Assembly: GCA_020226215.1 (NCBI GenBank)
Contig: CM035232.1
Location: 54,402,851-54,466,850, forward strand
DNA from: Sindora glabra
Taxonomy: Eukaryota; Streptophyta; Magnoliopsida; Fabales; Fabaceae
Reading direction: 5' to 3'
DNA: 64,000 nt
Part shown: in pieces, positions 1 to 11,580 of the stretch
How positions within the stretch are numbered: the first letter of the stretch is position 1
Layout: each line of letters starts with the position of its first letter
Notes under the pieces: model-generated
What the model was told of the DNA's origin: nothing
Database searches by the model: none
What the model saw: only the letters and a program-made list of their open reading frames with translations
Program-made: the position numbers and the translations under genes

Positions 1-700
1 AGCTAATGTGGACATCCTTATGGTTGTGTGGAGTAACCTAAATTGCTGATTGTAATGATTATGTGTAAGTTGAGCCAAATAGCTAAAAATATGAGACCCA
101 ATGACATTGTTTGGCTTCCTTTCTATAATTTCCTCTGTTGTGAAACACAAAGCATCAAAGTTGAAAAACAGTAAAACCTTTGTGTTTAGGAGAGGAAATA
201 CACTGAAGTTTTGCAAGGATTTCTTCGATTTAGTCATTGTGGTGTGTTCAAATAAGTTCTTAAAATTATTCTTTTAGGTTTTTCTAGCTATATTTTATGG
301 TTTAAATATTATATTAGATTTTTTTTCATGTGGCATTTTGCTTTTGATGAAGGATGTGTATATTCAATTAAGCTTTTGAACCTCAGTAGTTTTTATGCAA
401 TTTTGGTAGAATAATTCACTAAGTTCCCATTCTAAGCCTTCTATCATTCGATAAGTGTCCAATGTAAGTTTAATCATTTTGACCTAAAATTGTGAGAAAG
501 AGTTGTAAGGTTTCCATTTAAGTGTTATCAATATATTATATATCAATTTAAGAAAGTTTATTTTTAGATAATGCTTAATGAATCAAAGTGAAATAATAAA
601 CATTAAAATGTTAATTGGCCCCCAAACTTGAAATTATTTTTAGATAGTGCTCTATTTTTTAAATTTGTGACCACCTTAATGTTTATTTTAATTGTACAAG
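1..700. other. AT-rich flank, no gene recognised
   Basis: No open frame or RNA gene can be supported here. The segment leads into the decayed MULE coding region and may be its 5' non-coding part, but no terminal inverted repeat was identified. Confidence 0.4.
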
Positions 701-3650
701 ATGCTTAAAAGGTTTATATTACTTGTTAATCATGGAGGACAATTTGAACGAAATCTTAGCTTGAGTTATGTGGGAGGGGAAAATCAATATTATGATGACT
801 GTGATCTAGATAGAATATCTCTTTTAGTTATTAGGAAATGCTTCAATGCACTTGGATAAATTGAATATAGTGAGTTTGTTTACCTTATACCTGGTATGTC
901 ATTAGATGAAGGATTGAGGGACATAAAAAATGATGTTAACTGTTTATAAATGGTAGAAGCTGTGAAAGGGCATAAGGAATTTGAGTTATTCATAAAACAT
1001 GTTATTAGCTAGTTAAATATTATGGAAGGTATTGAATGACCAATGAGTAACATGGATGGGGCCAATGCAATAGAGGTTCTAGAAAAAGAAACAATGGTTG
1101 ATGTTAGCATAAAAGCTCTTAGTTTGGAAGATTTTCATATTATGGATACTATTTCAGTAGATGACATGACAGGGGAGCCAATCAGGAAGCATGGAAATGG
1201 CATGAGGAAGATGAATATAGCTCAGATGATTATGATTTAGCCAAAGATGGTCCTTTTAAATATACTCCATAGGATACCTTAGAAGATGATGATGTGTTAT
1301 TTAGGAAATACATAGAAGATATGCATGAGGATGGGGATACATCTTATGCATCCAAGAATTAACTTCCTAAGAAAGTAGGAGTCAAGAAGTAACTTATTAG
1401 AAAAAAAATTACCCAAGTATTAACTTTCCAAGAAAGTACTAGCCAAGAACCTAAAAGTGGAGAAGAAAATTATATGGGTGACTCTAATGTGGTGTGTATG
1501 GAGGTTAGCTTTGAAGAAGAAAATGAAGATAGGGATAAGGTCAAGAAGCCCAAAAAGCCTAAGGTACAAATAGATAAATTTTTCTAATTTGATGAAAAAG
1601 TTAAGTATGGTCATGTTGAATTTGAGATAAGGATGCTTTTTCCTAACTTGGAAACATTCAAGAAAGTTGTTAGAGATTATGCAGTCTACGAAGGAAAACT
1701 AATACAATTACCAAAAATTGACCTTGTTAGGTGCAGAGCTATTTACCTTGAACCTTGCCCTTAGAAACTACTCTGTTATTGGTTAAAAAAAATCTAAAGC
1801 TTCCAAATTAAGACATTCAATGATGTGCACACTTATTGTAGGACTTCAGAGGTGCCATTGGCAAATTCAAAGTGGCTTGCTAATGTACTAGTTAACTTTT
1901 TGAGGACTAACTCAAAGCCAAGCATTTATGATATCTATAATTATTTGAAGGCTCATTATAACTTGACAATGACTAGGACCAAGGTATATAGGGAATGGAA
2001 GAAAACTAGATCGATAATGGAAGATGATGAAAGAAAGCAATATGTAAAATTATGCAACTATCTCGAGGAGTTAAAGCTTTAAAACCCAAGAATAACCATT
2101 CAACTTGGACTTAATAGAATGTCTTTAGAAGATCCTCCCAGACTCAATAGGTTGTATATTTGTTTAAAGGCTTTTATGAAAGGGTTTGTTGATAAGTGCA
2201 AACCACCGATAGGACTTGATGGATGTTATCTCAAGAGATATTATGGGAGCTATTTGCTATCTATAGTAGGTCAAGATACTAATAATGGATTTTATCCCAT
2301 TTCATATGCCATTGTAGATGTAGAAAGTAAAGACACTTGGACATGGTTCTTGACAATGTTATTGGAAGATCTTATTGGCTTAATAGATAAAAGATTTAAT
2401 TTTATTAATGATCAATAAAAGGTATCACACTTAATTATAAATCTTTTATTTAATAATCTACTTTGCTTAGTACTTTAACTAGCATTATCAATATTTTCTA
2501 TGATAATATAGTATGGATTAGCTATCATTTATCACTTTAATCATTATGTATAGTTTCAAGGTGTAATATGATATGATCCACATTAATAAGAGCTAAATCA
2601 TCAAATAATTCCATGATAAATTGCACTTAATTTTAGTATATATTATACTACTAATGGTAATAGCAATTGTGCTAATTTTTGCATTTTAACAGGGCCTTGT
2701 TCCAACCTTAGCAAGGCTATTACTGGAGGCAAAACATAGATTTTGCTATAGGCATATGTTCACTAATTATGCTAATAAATTTAAGGAAAAAAAGCTTAAG
2801 GATCATATGTGAGAGTGTGCTAAGGCCATAACTATGATATAATTTAATGCATAAATGGAGAAGTTGAAAAGTTTTAATAAAGATACATGGGAACACTTAG
2901 CTAAGTTCTAGCTAACTATATGGACTAGAGTAGCATTCATGCCTTACGCAAAGAGCTAAACTTTCACGAATAGCATGTGTGAGCAGTTTAATTCCAAGAT
3001 TATGTAGTGTAAAGGCAAACCAATCAATGCATTACTAGAAGACATTAAGCTATACATAGTGAGTAAGCACATGAGAAAAAGGAAACTAATTGCTAAAACA
3101 GTTAGACCACTTTGTCCTAAAGTTAAAGAGAGATTGGAGGAAGCCAAAAAGAGAAATAAGAGATGGAATCCAATGTAGATAGGTGATACAAAAGAATCCA
3201 AATTTGAGGTCGAGTGTAAACTTGAGAAATTTGTAATAGATCTAAAGGAAAGGTATTGTTCTTGTAGGGTATAGGATCTTACTAGTATTCCTTGTAAACA
3301 TGTTATACTAACCTTTTGTTGGAAAAATTGTAGATCAGAAGACTTTCTCCCTCCTTATAGGATAAAGAAGGCATTTCTTAAGGCTTATAACCTTTTAATC
3401 CAGCCTATAAATGGGCTAAATTTATGGCCGCCATGTTCAAGAAAGCTAATTTTACCTCTAGTTATAAAAAAGCTTATTGGAAGACAAAAAACACAAAGAA
3501 AGAAAGACTCTTTTAAGAAGGAGATTAAGTTCTAAAGCCCTACAAAAATGAAGAGAAGATTTATTTTAACTTATAGCAAATATGACAGGGACAAACATAA
3601 CTGTAGGACTTATAAAGGTGCACCTACACTTAATCTCAAAGGAAAGGTAA
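701..3650 (+). pseudogene. Decayed Mutator-like (MULE/MuDR) transposase
   Basis: Remains of a plant MULE transposase broken by many stops. In order: a PB1-like N-terminal piece from the ATG at 701 (HGGQFER, YVGGEN, later YLIPGMSLDEGLRD); an acidic linker (1043-1610); a MuDR-type N-terminal domain (about 1615-1830, ending FNDVHTYCRTSEVPLANSKW); the catalytic core (2119-2418) with GLDGCYLK and YPISYAIVDVESKDTWTW; then FINDQ-stop-K at 2402-2421, which joins GLVPTLARLL after a GT-AG intron (2422-2692), matching the family motif DRQKGL. Downstream is a SWIM zinc finger CxCx(n)CxH (3257-3301) and a damaged zinc knuckle (3575-3640). Most in-frame stops are TAG or TAA where Trp or Gln is expected, and knuckle cysteines read Tyr, which fits C-to-T decay of methylated DNA. 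The family assignment is firm; the ends of the element were not found. It cannot encode a working protein. Confidence 0.88.
2422..2692 (+). other. Intron inside the MULE catalytic domain
   Basis: The segment starts GT after AAG and ends in a pyrimidine-rich tract followed by AG. Removing it restores the reading K-GLVPTLAR expected in MULE transposases. This is inferred from reading-frame continuity; there is no transcript evidence. Confidence 0.65.
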
Positions 3651-4990
3651 TAATTTAGTTTGTTTTTAACCTTATTTATGTTTTCATATGGTTACCTTAT
3701 TAAATTTACCTTCAAATGTAGAAATCAAGGGTTGTTGCATCTATTATCTCACAAACTTCGATGCCTCATCATGATTCATAAGCTCCCTCTCCATTTATCG
3801 CATCACATAGTTCAATTCTAACTGCTACAACACAAGGTTTTAACTGAGTTACTACACTGCTTGTAACATAAATGTCTAACTAAGTGGTTCCACCTACTAT
3901 GGAGAAAGTAACTTCTGCTTTAAAGGATTCAAAAAGGAAATTAATTTGTCTCATACCATGTGATGTGCTCTATTTGTGTAAAACTTTTAATTTTTTAATC
4001 TTTTCATTGTAATATATGGACCATTAAATTATGTAGGGAAAAATAAAGAAAGAGACCCCATATATATTAATTGCCTAAAACTCAAAGGATCATGTCTCTA
4101 CAATTCAACAATCTCAAAAATTTGTTAACAAAAACATGACAAAAGACTCTTCCACTACCCCATATATGGCTGTCCAAAGTGCAAATGGGTAGTGTTAAAT
4201 TGTCATATACTATTATGTGAAATATACCTTCAAACATATCAACAAGGCTTCTATTATCTCTTTAGCAAGTTTTTTTTTTCATGCACATTGCTTTTGGATT
4301 TAGGTTATTTTGAAGATTTGCACTTTCCTATCATAGAAATTTTAGCAAGTTGGTGGATTTTATTGTTCCTGGGATTGTAGAAATATAATGCTTACATCCA
4401 TATTAAGCTTTTGTAATAGTTCCAAAGTGAATGAATTGGTTTCAATTGTTGTTATTAGTGTTTTCAAGGTTCTATTCTAACTGTACTACACAATAATGTT
4501 TACATAAAATTTATACAATAGTAATAATTAACACTATTCAAAGACAAGGTTAAATAGTACCACCATATATAAAATTGCTAAAAATTCGTATGGCTTCCAA
4601 CTTTGTTCAAAATGATTTTAGTAATAGAAAATGCTAAGAATCCATGTGGCTTCAATTGCTATTATTTATATTGTTTAATGTTGAATTATGACTTCTAAGT
4701 TTATTTAAGATAATTAACATTGCTTTTGTATACAAGAAAATAACTCATTTAAATTAATTACAAATCTTCATTAACTAAATAGTATAGTATATCAATCACA
4801 TTTTGGATCTTGTACTAAAAATTTGCCCAAGCATAATTTCATTCAAATTACCGAAACATAGTTTGATTCAAATAAAATGGTTTATACATTGCAAAGCACA
4901 TTTATAATTTCAAATACTACACTAAGCCACTTTGCCTCCCTACCACTGCATCCTTTAACATTAAACTTCCCTATCCTTAAGCTAGAAATT
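3651..4990. other. AT-rich tail of the MULE region, no gene recognised
   Basis: Only short chance frames occur here. A pre-terminal part of the MULE may extend into it, but no domain or terminal repeat could be recognised. Confidence 0.35.
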
Positions 4991-5006
4991 ATATTAACAT
5001 TCATAC

Positions 5007-5393
5007 CTAAATTGCATCTAAAACCCAGATAACACAAAATAAAACCCATGAAAATACAAGTAGACCCAATAACAACTTCACTTGCATTCCTAACTTGCTG
5101 CAATTTTCACAATCTAGCCGACAAAAATACTCACAACATTCATCCTTTATTTTATACTTAGGGCATCTCAAAAACTTCTTACCAAGGTTCTTTTTCGTGG
5201 AAGAGGTGAGGAGAATGAGCTTTAACCTATAGTTGCATATCGAATAGCCAAATAAATTAGTTGAAGAAGACAAAGCTAAAGAATAAGCTCCACCAGAATA
5301 GTTGTTACACACTCCATCTCCCTCTTGCCTTGTTTTGCAACTAAAGACTAATTCTTCCAAACTATTTACCCCTTTCCTTTTTCTCTCTATCAA
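5007..5393 (-). CDS. Small GRF-zinc-finger-like protein, probably transposon-associated or decayed
   Basis: A 128-aa open frame on the - strand. Residues about 53-97 resemble the GRF zinc finger of short plant proteins: a Cys near SICNYR, then LLTSSTKKNLGKKFLRCP, then ECCEYFCRLD. C-terminal residues about 105-126 (KLLLGLLVFSWVLFCVIWVL) form one hydrophobic helix, the layout usual for these small GRF proteins with a tail anchor. The expected CxCG start of the finger reads CNYR, so one Cys ligand and the Gly are lost, both explicable by G-to-A changes. GRF genes of this type often sit beside MULE remnants in plant genomes, as here. An alternative is a chance ORF, but the finger plus tail-anchor combination argues against that. 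Function unknown; probably not active. Confidence 0.55.
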   Translation of the reverse strand: MIERKRKGVNSLEELVFSCKTRQEGDGVCNNYSGGAYSLALSSSTNLFGYSICNYRLKLILLTSSTKKNLGKKFLRCPKYKIKDECCEYFCRLDCENCSKLGMQVKLLLGLLVFSWVLFCVIWVLDAI

Positions 5394-5654
5394 CTACGCA
5401 ATGGGACCAAATGAGAGAGGTAATAATGTTTTTTGTCTACTAATGTTATTTATTCCCAAACAACATCGTCCACCAGGCAGGACAACCACAAAAATAGCCA
5501 CGTTAGCTTTCCCTTATGAATTTGAATGGCCTACAAACCAAGGGACAAGATTGGATAAATTAGTAATTATCAAGGATAAATTTGATATGAATCATATTAA
5601 AAAGTTAACATTGAAACAAAGTGAATATTACAGGGACATAAATAGGTATTTTCT

Positions 5655-6350
5655 CCTAATTTTTACTTAAAATAAATTAAATTGAATCATTGAGAACTTC
5701 AAACTTTAAAATTTTTTATCAAACCAAACTCAGGTCAATATTAATAATAATTTAAGTCTGAAATTAGCTAAAATATCTTTTTTTTTAACTGAATCCAAAG
5801 GGCTGGAGTCTCGGGAAAAAAAAAACAAATCACAAAAAAAATTAACAAAGAATTATTCTAATCATAAGGACTCTTATCATACCAATCAATACTAAAATCT
5901 TTAATTATCCAGGAACTTCCAGTAAAATCAGTTTCTCATTTTGTAAAGAGATTCTATAATCAACTTAAAATATCTTCTTATTTTAATTAAATTATATTCA
6001 ATAACGTTAAAATGTACATCAAAGTGACACCAACCTCTTATTAGATATAACTAAGAATAAGATATTATTTCATTTTTAAATGAATTTTTTAAATAATATT
6101 TGACTTTAAGTTAAAAAAAATTCATTTCATTTAACTTTATTTATAATTCCTATTTTAATTACATTTATATTATTTTGAAATTCATCAATAAAGATCTTAT
6201 TACAATTTATTTTATTTGAATTAAAATATATATTATTTAAAAAATTATTTTCTTTCTAATATTATATTATCAAAATTTTTTAATTGACTTTTATACATTT
6301 TTAACATGTTCCAAATAATAAAATTTATTTACAAACGAATTAAAATTATT
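5655..6350. repeat. Distal 5' flank of PGR5 units (AT-rich repeat)
   Basis: Non-coding; shared with 27216-27925, 54400-55110 and 61008-61718. Positions 6050-6370 resemble a second AT-rich segment in the T module (about 24880-25260), suggesting an old dispersed element present twice per unit. Confidence 0.5.
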
Positions 6351-7386
6351 TTTATCGAAATAAAAATCAATTTCTTGAAAATTCCGATGCCAAACGATAA
6401 CACGAGACAATGCAATTCCAGAAGAGCAGGGAAGGGTAAACGCGCGAGGCATAGGAAGATGCCAAACGATAAAAATCAATTTCTTGAAAATTCCGATGCC
6501 ACCTAACTGAGTTCATCATGCAACGAACCTGAGGTTCATAGGAATATGCCTTGATGTTAACCTGCGACTGATGACTCTTTTGGCTCAAAATCTTGAAATT
6601 CATTGAACCATTAGCATCATAAAATTTTAACCTGCGACTAATTATACCTTTCTCTTAATGACAAATATTTGTTCAAAGTTTTTATTGCTTGGCAGCCACA
6701 ATATACCCAGTCAGCCTATAATAAAATATTCTATCTTTGTTTTTTATGTGAAATAAAATTCACTAAATGAAAAGAGACAGACACATAAAAAAAAGTCATA
6801 AATTACAAAAAAAAATAATATATTTTCATATAATATGAAATCAGTAAATAATTATATGTGAAATATTTATAATAGGTTACCAAATGTTGCTACTTCCCAT
6901 AAGTATATGATAGAAAAACTCAATAAGGGTCTAAGATAAAATTTCTCCTCACTCCCTGTAGAATACTAATCTCTACTTAACTCATGGATATTTTTGAATT
7001 TAATGTACTTTCTTCAAATGTCATGAATGCTTTCGAAAGGTTAAATAATTTTTTAGAAGTCACAAAATACCTTCCCCTCCACATAAGACAAGAAATACAA
7101 AAATATATAAAAACTTCCTACAAATGATCAGCCTCAAATGTATGAATATCATGAATATTGTTGGTTATAGTAACCTCCGTTTCATTCGTAAATATTTCCC
7201 TTATCACATTCATTATTTAAGGCCATTAAAACCTAAACTTTATTTATAATACAACTGTTGCATATACCTCCATTATAAAATTCTTTGTTTAGAAATTTAT
7301 ATTAAGCGAATAAAATTATGTGTCTCATGAATTTCTTTGCTAATGAATTGAAAGTTTTAAATGTTTTTAAAAGAAAAATGATTTGA
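6351..7386. repeat. PGR5 5' flank, nearly identical to 13644-14680
   Basis: This stretch and its counterpart in unit B differ at only a handful of positions, although the rest of the two units is much more diverged. Both carry the same small internal duplication at 6386-6513 that units C, E and F lack. The 78-aa - strand ORF here is conserved with B only because the DNA is; it is not supported as a gene. Confidence 0.6.
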
Positions 7387-7521
7387 GCCAACGTCTTTAG
7401 TGATGTAATAGCACCTAATACCATCGTATGAGTTTTATTCTCCTCACGACGTAAATTCAAACTCTCAACTTTATGTATAGATTAAATCAATTATCACCAT
7501 TCATATAATTATAAAAAAAAG
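7387..7521 (+). mobile_element. SINE-like insertion with target duplication (unit A)
   Basis: A ~135 bp insert flanked by direct repeats aaaatgatttga (7375-7386 and 7522-7533) and ending in an A-rich tail. It contains a B-box-like stretch (aaattcaaactctc; family GGTTCRANNCC). Size, tail and 12 bp target duplication fit a tRNA-derived SINE. The insert lies at the same place in all units, so it predates the array. Confidence 0.6.
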
Positions 7522-7533
7522 AAAATGATTTGA

Positions 7534-8104
7534 TATATCCATTTTTCCTTTTCAAAATTAAAGCCATTGCCTTACTCCAAAAAGGTACATTTTCTTATTT
7601 AAAAAAAAATGACATTTCTTACAGGAAATAGATAAATATATCCATTTTTCCTTTTCAAAATTTCCTTCTATCAAGGAAGAATTAAAAAATAAACTACATT
7701 AAGTCAAACTGACATTTTTTTTCCCGAATCTAAATTCAATTCATTTGTGATTAGACTCTTGTATAAAATTGTCTATCAATCCAATTTTAAATGAATTAAT
7801 TTTTTTTTATATTCTGTAAACAAGTGTTTAGATTGTGATTTTGGGGGGGGGGCTAATTGTGATCAAAATTCTAGAAGATTGCATGACATAGTAGTTTTCA
7901 GGGAGAAGAATATGTGTGCAATTTTGTTGTATTAGTGATTTTCTTAATGTTGTTAAATTTTGAAATGATAGGTGATTACGGAATTCTGCAAGTTAATAGG
8001 AGCAGATGCAAAACAGAGACAAGGGCTGATAAGGTTGGCAAAGAAGAATGGTGAAAAGCATTTTTATAGCTGTTGTATTCTGTTCTTTAGGTTAATGAAA
8101 TAAA
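7534..8104 (+). pseudogene. PGR5: PGR5 copy A, exon 1 lost and 3' end deleted
   Basis: Exon 2 survives at 7972-8059 after a good acceptor (gatag) and reads VITEFCK then LIGADAKQRQGLIRLAKKNGEK, with Ser96 changed to Leu. It then stops matching: the final LGFLA and ~100 bp of 3'UTR are deleted, so the frame runs on into HFYSCC. Exon 1 is gone except for 16 bp (aaagccattgccttac, 7560-7575) embedded in scrambled intron sequence. The poly(A)-signal-like AATAAA remains at 8099-8104. The Gly of the C-terminal LGFLA, mutated in the Arabidopsis pgr5-1 allele (G130S), is among the lost residues. No functional protein is expected. Confidence 0.92.
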
Positions 8105-8449
8105 ACTGAAGAGGCTGTCAGTTAATTGTGATACAATGAATATGGATGAATTTTCTTCATATATTTTCCCTCTTATTTTCTAATTTTCTTCATATATTAA
8201 TTTGAAAGCATTAGTCTGAGATAATAAAAAATATATATTTTTATACTAAAATTAAAAAATTAAAGACCTATATATATTTATTTTATTGATTTATAATGTT
8301 TGAGTGTTTAATGTAATAATTTTAATTAGAGATTCATTGATATGAGAAAATATTTAACGATGATTATCTTTAATTATAAGAAAAATAAATAAATAAACTT
8401 AATTAGTATCTACGATGAGATTTTTGTGGTAGGACCCACGCGTTTAGAA
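8105..8449. repeat. PGR5 3' flank, unit A
   Basis: Non-coding sequence shared with 17185-17530, 31531-31880 and 44337-44683. It ends at the conserved block aggacccacgcgtttagaaa, after which the units differ (Q kept in A and C, deleted in B and D). Confidence 0.65.
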
Positions 8450-8612
8450 AGTTCATGTGTCCTTTTAAAGTCCCACGTTTGCTTCCATTTTCAGGTGTCT
8501 TTGTTTGTTTCCATTTTCAATTGTCCTTTTAAAGTCCCACGTTTGTTACCATTTTCAAGTATCCTTGTTTGTTTCCATTTTCAAGTGTATTTTATAGTCC
8601 CCTGTTTCCTCG
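8450..8612 (+). repeat. Minisatellite, units of ~25 and ~38 bp
   Basis: Alternating copies of two related units: one contains tccttttaaagtcccacg, the other tccttgtttgtttccatttt; both end in ccattttcaag. A longer allele lies at 31983-32190 in unit C. The open frame across it is a by-product of the repeat. Confidence 0.8.
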
Positions 8613-8635
8613 CACATCTTGGCTTTAGTTATTTC

Positions 8636-8645
8636 CTATATAAAG
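8636..8645 (+). promoter_or_regulatory. TATA-like box downstream of the minisatellite
   Basis: ctatataaag, followed about 30 bp later by a leader-like stretch. The layout resembles a retroelement promoter or LTR, but no LTR ends were found. In unit C the box is changed to ctacataaag (32222-32231). Confidence 0.25.
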
Positions 8646-9532
8646 ATCTAGTGCATGACTCTCAAAAGAAATACAAGTATTTTGGATAACCAACTCTCAC
8701 TTCTCTTTAAGTAGATAAAACGAAAAGAAAATCCAAAAAAATAGATTTTTTTTATTTCAAATTAATCCAATGTCTTTTTAAAGGCTTTGTACCTTATGCT
8801 ATATTCATAGTTTGAACATTAATCCTTACGTGTTTATTTTTAATGGTTTAATTACTCTTATTATTAAAACTCCTCCAACCTTCTTTTATATATCTAGTTA
8901 AACATGGGTTTAAGATCTATATATATCAATTCATAAAGAAAGCAAAAGAAAGAAAGTCCATCTCCATGAATTCTTTTCATGCTTTTAGGGTACTGACAAG
9001 CCATTTGTATAGTGGAATTCTTTGTTTGAAAAGTAGTAGTAGAATTCTTGATAGAATTTAAAAAATGACACTAGCTAAGCGAAAAGAAACTACAATTTCA
9101 TAAGCAAAGAATTCAACCAGCATAAAATGATTATAAATTATCAAAGTGTCCACAATAAATCTATCATAAATAAGGATCTTTCATATCCCATGCCTTGAGG
9201 ACAAAGACTCTCTACTTGACAAATGGATCTAATGTAGCATGAGGGTCAATGGCAGCAATGGGGATTAATATGGAGATGGCTTTGAGCCTTCACTGAATGA
9301 CGGGAATCCCAAAGGATAAAATAAAGCTTTGAAAATATGCTTTCAAACTTCCTTTTCAATAAAGAATTTGCTTGTGTTCAAAAAGTAGGAATAGGGCATC
9401 TCCCCTTTTTAAACAATAAGCCAAAGATTATGAAGACTCCAAAAAGGCCTTAGGGATGTAACGTGTACATACTACTCTGGACAAGAAGAAAGTGTCTTCT
9501 TTCTTCTTAACCTAATTTTGCCTATTCTATCT
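8646..9532. repeat. Q module, part 1: no gene recognised
   Basis: Shared with 32232-33117 of unit C and absent from B and D. It has a more balanced base composition than its surroundings around 9180-9330, but no protein or RNA family could be recognised. Confidence 0.45.
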
Positions 9533-10655
9533 CCATCATTTTTTCTTTCTATCAAAGAACAATAGAAATGGATAATGGATTCCTATAGATACACTTTTGA
9601 TCTTCCTACTAGTAGCTGCCCTTCCTTCTCTATCCCCTATCTCTCATTGGTGGTTGGTTAATAAACCAGTGGTTTCTTCCATTAACTAATGTTATTTAAG
9701 TTAAGCTAAGACACATACCAAATAATTTTGATGATATGTTAAGTTGGATATATATATTACTAATTTTCATGTCTATGTGAAAATTAGCAATTTTCATTTT
9801 TTATTTAAATGAAAAAATAAAAATTTAAAAAGAATAAAATAATAAAGGACATTGAAGCTAACCTATCACCATCAAAGACTATTTCCATCATTTTTCCTTT
9901 CTATCAAAGAACTATAGAAATGGATAATGGATTCCCATATATACAATTTTGATCTTTCTACTAGTAGTTGCCCTTCCTTGTTTATGCTCTATCTTTCATT
10001 GGTGGTTGGTTAACAAACTCATGGTTTCTTGTGTTAAATAATGTTATTTAAGATCTATCTCTCATTGGTGGTTGGTTAACAAACTCATGGTTTCTTGCGT
10101 TAAATAATGTTATTTAAGATGAGCTAAGACACATGCCAAATAATTTTGATGATATGTAAAGTTGGATATATATATTAGTAATTTCCATGTCTATGTGAAA
10201 GCTAGCAATTTTCATTTTTTATTTAAATGAAAAAACAAAAATTTAAAAAGAATAAAATAATAAAGGATATTGAAGCCATTCTATCACCGTCAAAGACTAT
10301 TTCCATCATTTTTTCTTTCTATCAAAGAACTATAGAAATGGAAAATGGATTCCCATAGATACACTTTTGATCTTCCTACTAGTAGTTACCCTTCTTTCTT
10401 TATGCTCTATCTCTCATTGGTGGTTGGTTAACAAACCCATGGTTTCTTCTATTAAATAATGTTTTTTAAGTCAAGCTAAGACACAAACTGAATAATTTTG
10501 ATGATATGTTAAGTTGGATATATATATTACTAATTTTCATGTCTATGTGAAAGTTAGCAATTTTTATTTTTAATTTAGATGAAAAAATAAAAATTTGAAA
10601 AGAATAAAATAATAAAGGATATTAAAGCCAATCTGTCACCATCAAAGACTATTTC
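9533..10655 (+). repeat. Three tandem copies of a ~352 bp repeat
   Basis: Copies start at ccatcatttt: 9533, 9885 and 10303. Each runs through atcaaagaac, cattggtggttggttaa and gatgatatgttaagttgg to caccatcaaagact. The middle copy is longer (418 bp) because a ~66 bp piece around cattggtggttggttaacaa is duplicated at about 10050-10115. Unit C has the same three copies without that inner duplication. Confidence 0.85.
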
Positions 10656-10848
10656 AATTAATAAATATATTTATTATAGAAATAAGAAAGAATAAGTAAA
10701 ATTAACTTCAATATCTTAAAGGCAAATGCTAATAATAGCATTCCAAGACTAAAGATAAGCATTAATTATTAATTTCAAACTAATCAAATTTAATATTTTC
10801 ATTTCTATTTAGTAATATATTAGATGAGAGGTATCAATTTTAATTAGC

Positions 10849-11155
10849 AAATGCTAGAACAGCTCCCAAGGTTGTTATTATACATTAATTATTAATTTTT
10901 AATTAACTATATTTAATATTTATTCATTTTTAATAATATAATAAATAATAATATAATTAATATTAGAATAAAATTTTAATGTTAGATTTCTATTTTAATA
11001 ATATATTATTATTAAAATTATTTTCCCTCATTTATTATTTTACCAAAAATAAAAATAAAAAAATTAAATGTGATTATAATATTAGTTGTATTGTTTAATT
11101 AGTCAAAAATTAGTAATTAATGCTTATTGATAGCCCCCAAGGCTATTTTAGCATT
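10849..11155. mobile_element. MITE-like element 1 (unit A)
   Basis: The ends are imperfect inverted repeats: it begins aaatgctagaacagctccc and ends ggctattttagcatt. Inner sequence is AT-rich with no coding capacity. A partial third copy of the same family lies at about 10724-10790. The superfamily is uncertain because no clear target duplication was seen. Confidence 0.6.
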
Positions 11156-11185
11156 ACTTACTTTAAATTAACATTTTTTTTATTA

Positions 11186-11494
11186 AAATGCTAGCAATAG
11201 CCCCCATGGTTGTTATTAAGTATTAATTATTAGTTAATTATATTTAATATTTTTATTTTTAATAATAATAATATTTAATGTTATATTTCTATTTTAATAA
11301 TATATTATTATTAAAATTATTGTCCCTCATTCATTATTTTACTAAAAATAAAAATGTAAACATTAAATGTGATCTAATATTTGTTCTATTATCATTTATT
11401 ATATTATTAAAAATATAAATAAAATATTAAATTTAATTAGTCAAAAATTAGTAATTAATGCTTATTAATAGCCTCAAAGGCTATTTTAGCATTT
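11186..11494. mobile_element. MITE-like element 2 (unit A), same family
   Basis: Begins aaatgctagcaatagccccc and ends ggctattttagcattt, with inverted similarity extending about 60 bp inward. It lies 30 bp from element 1 in the same orientation, as in unit C. Confidence 0.6.
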
Positions 11495-11580
11495 ACCTAC
11501 TATGAAAATTACTTGAATACTCTTTATTATTTTATGAGTAAATTGCCAGTATGATTTTTTTTTCATTTAAATGAAAGGGG

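Noticed and set aside
6367..6603. 78-aa - strand ORF identical in units A and B
   Set aside because: The identity reflects near-identical DNA, and the frame is rearranged in C, E and F. No domain recognised.
7842..7852. G run in the copy A intron as a regulatory or quadruplex motif
   Set aside because: A single G run; the other units have a shorter or interrupted version, so it looks like homopolymer drift.
9533..10655. Regularly spaced repeats as a CRISPR array
   Set aside because: The repeat unit is ~352 bp with no unique spacers, in plant DNA; an ordinary tandem repeat.
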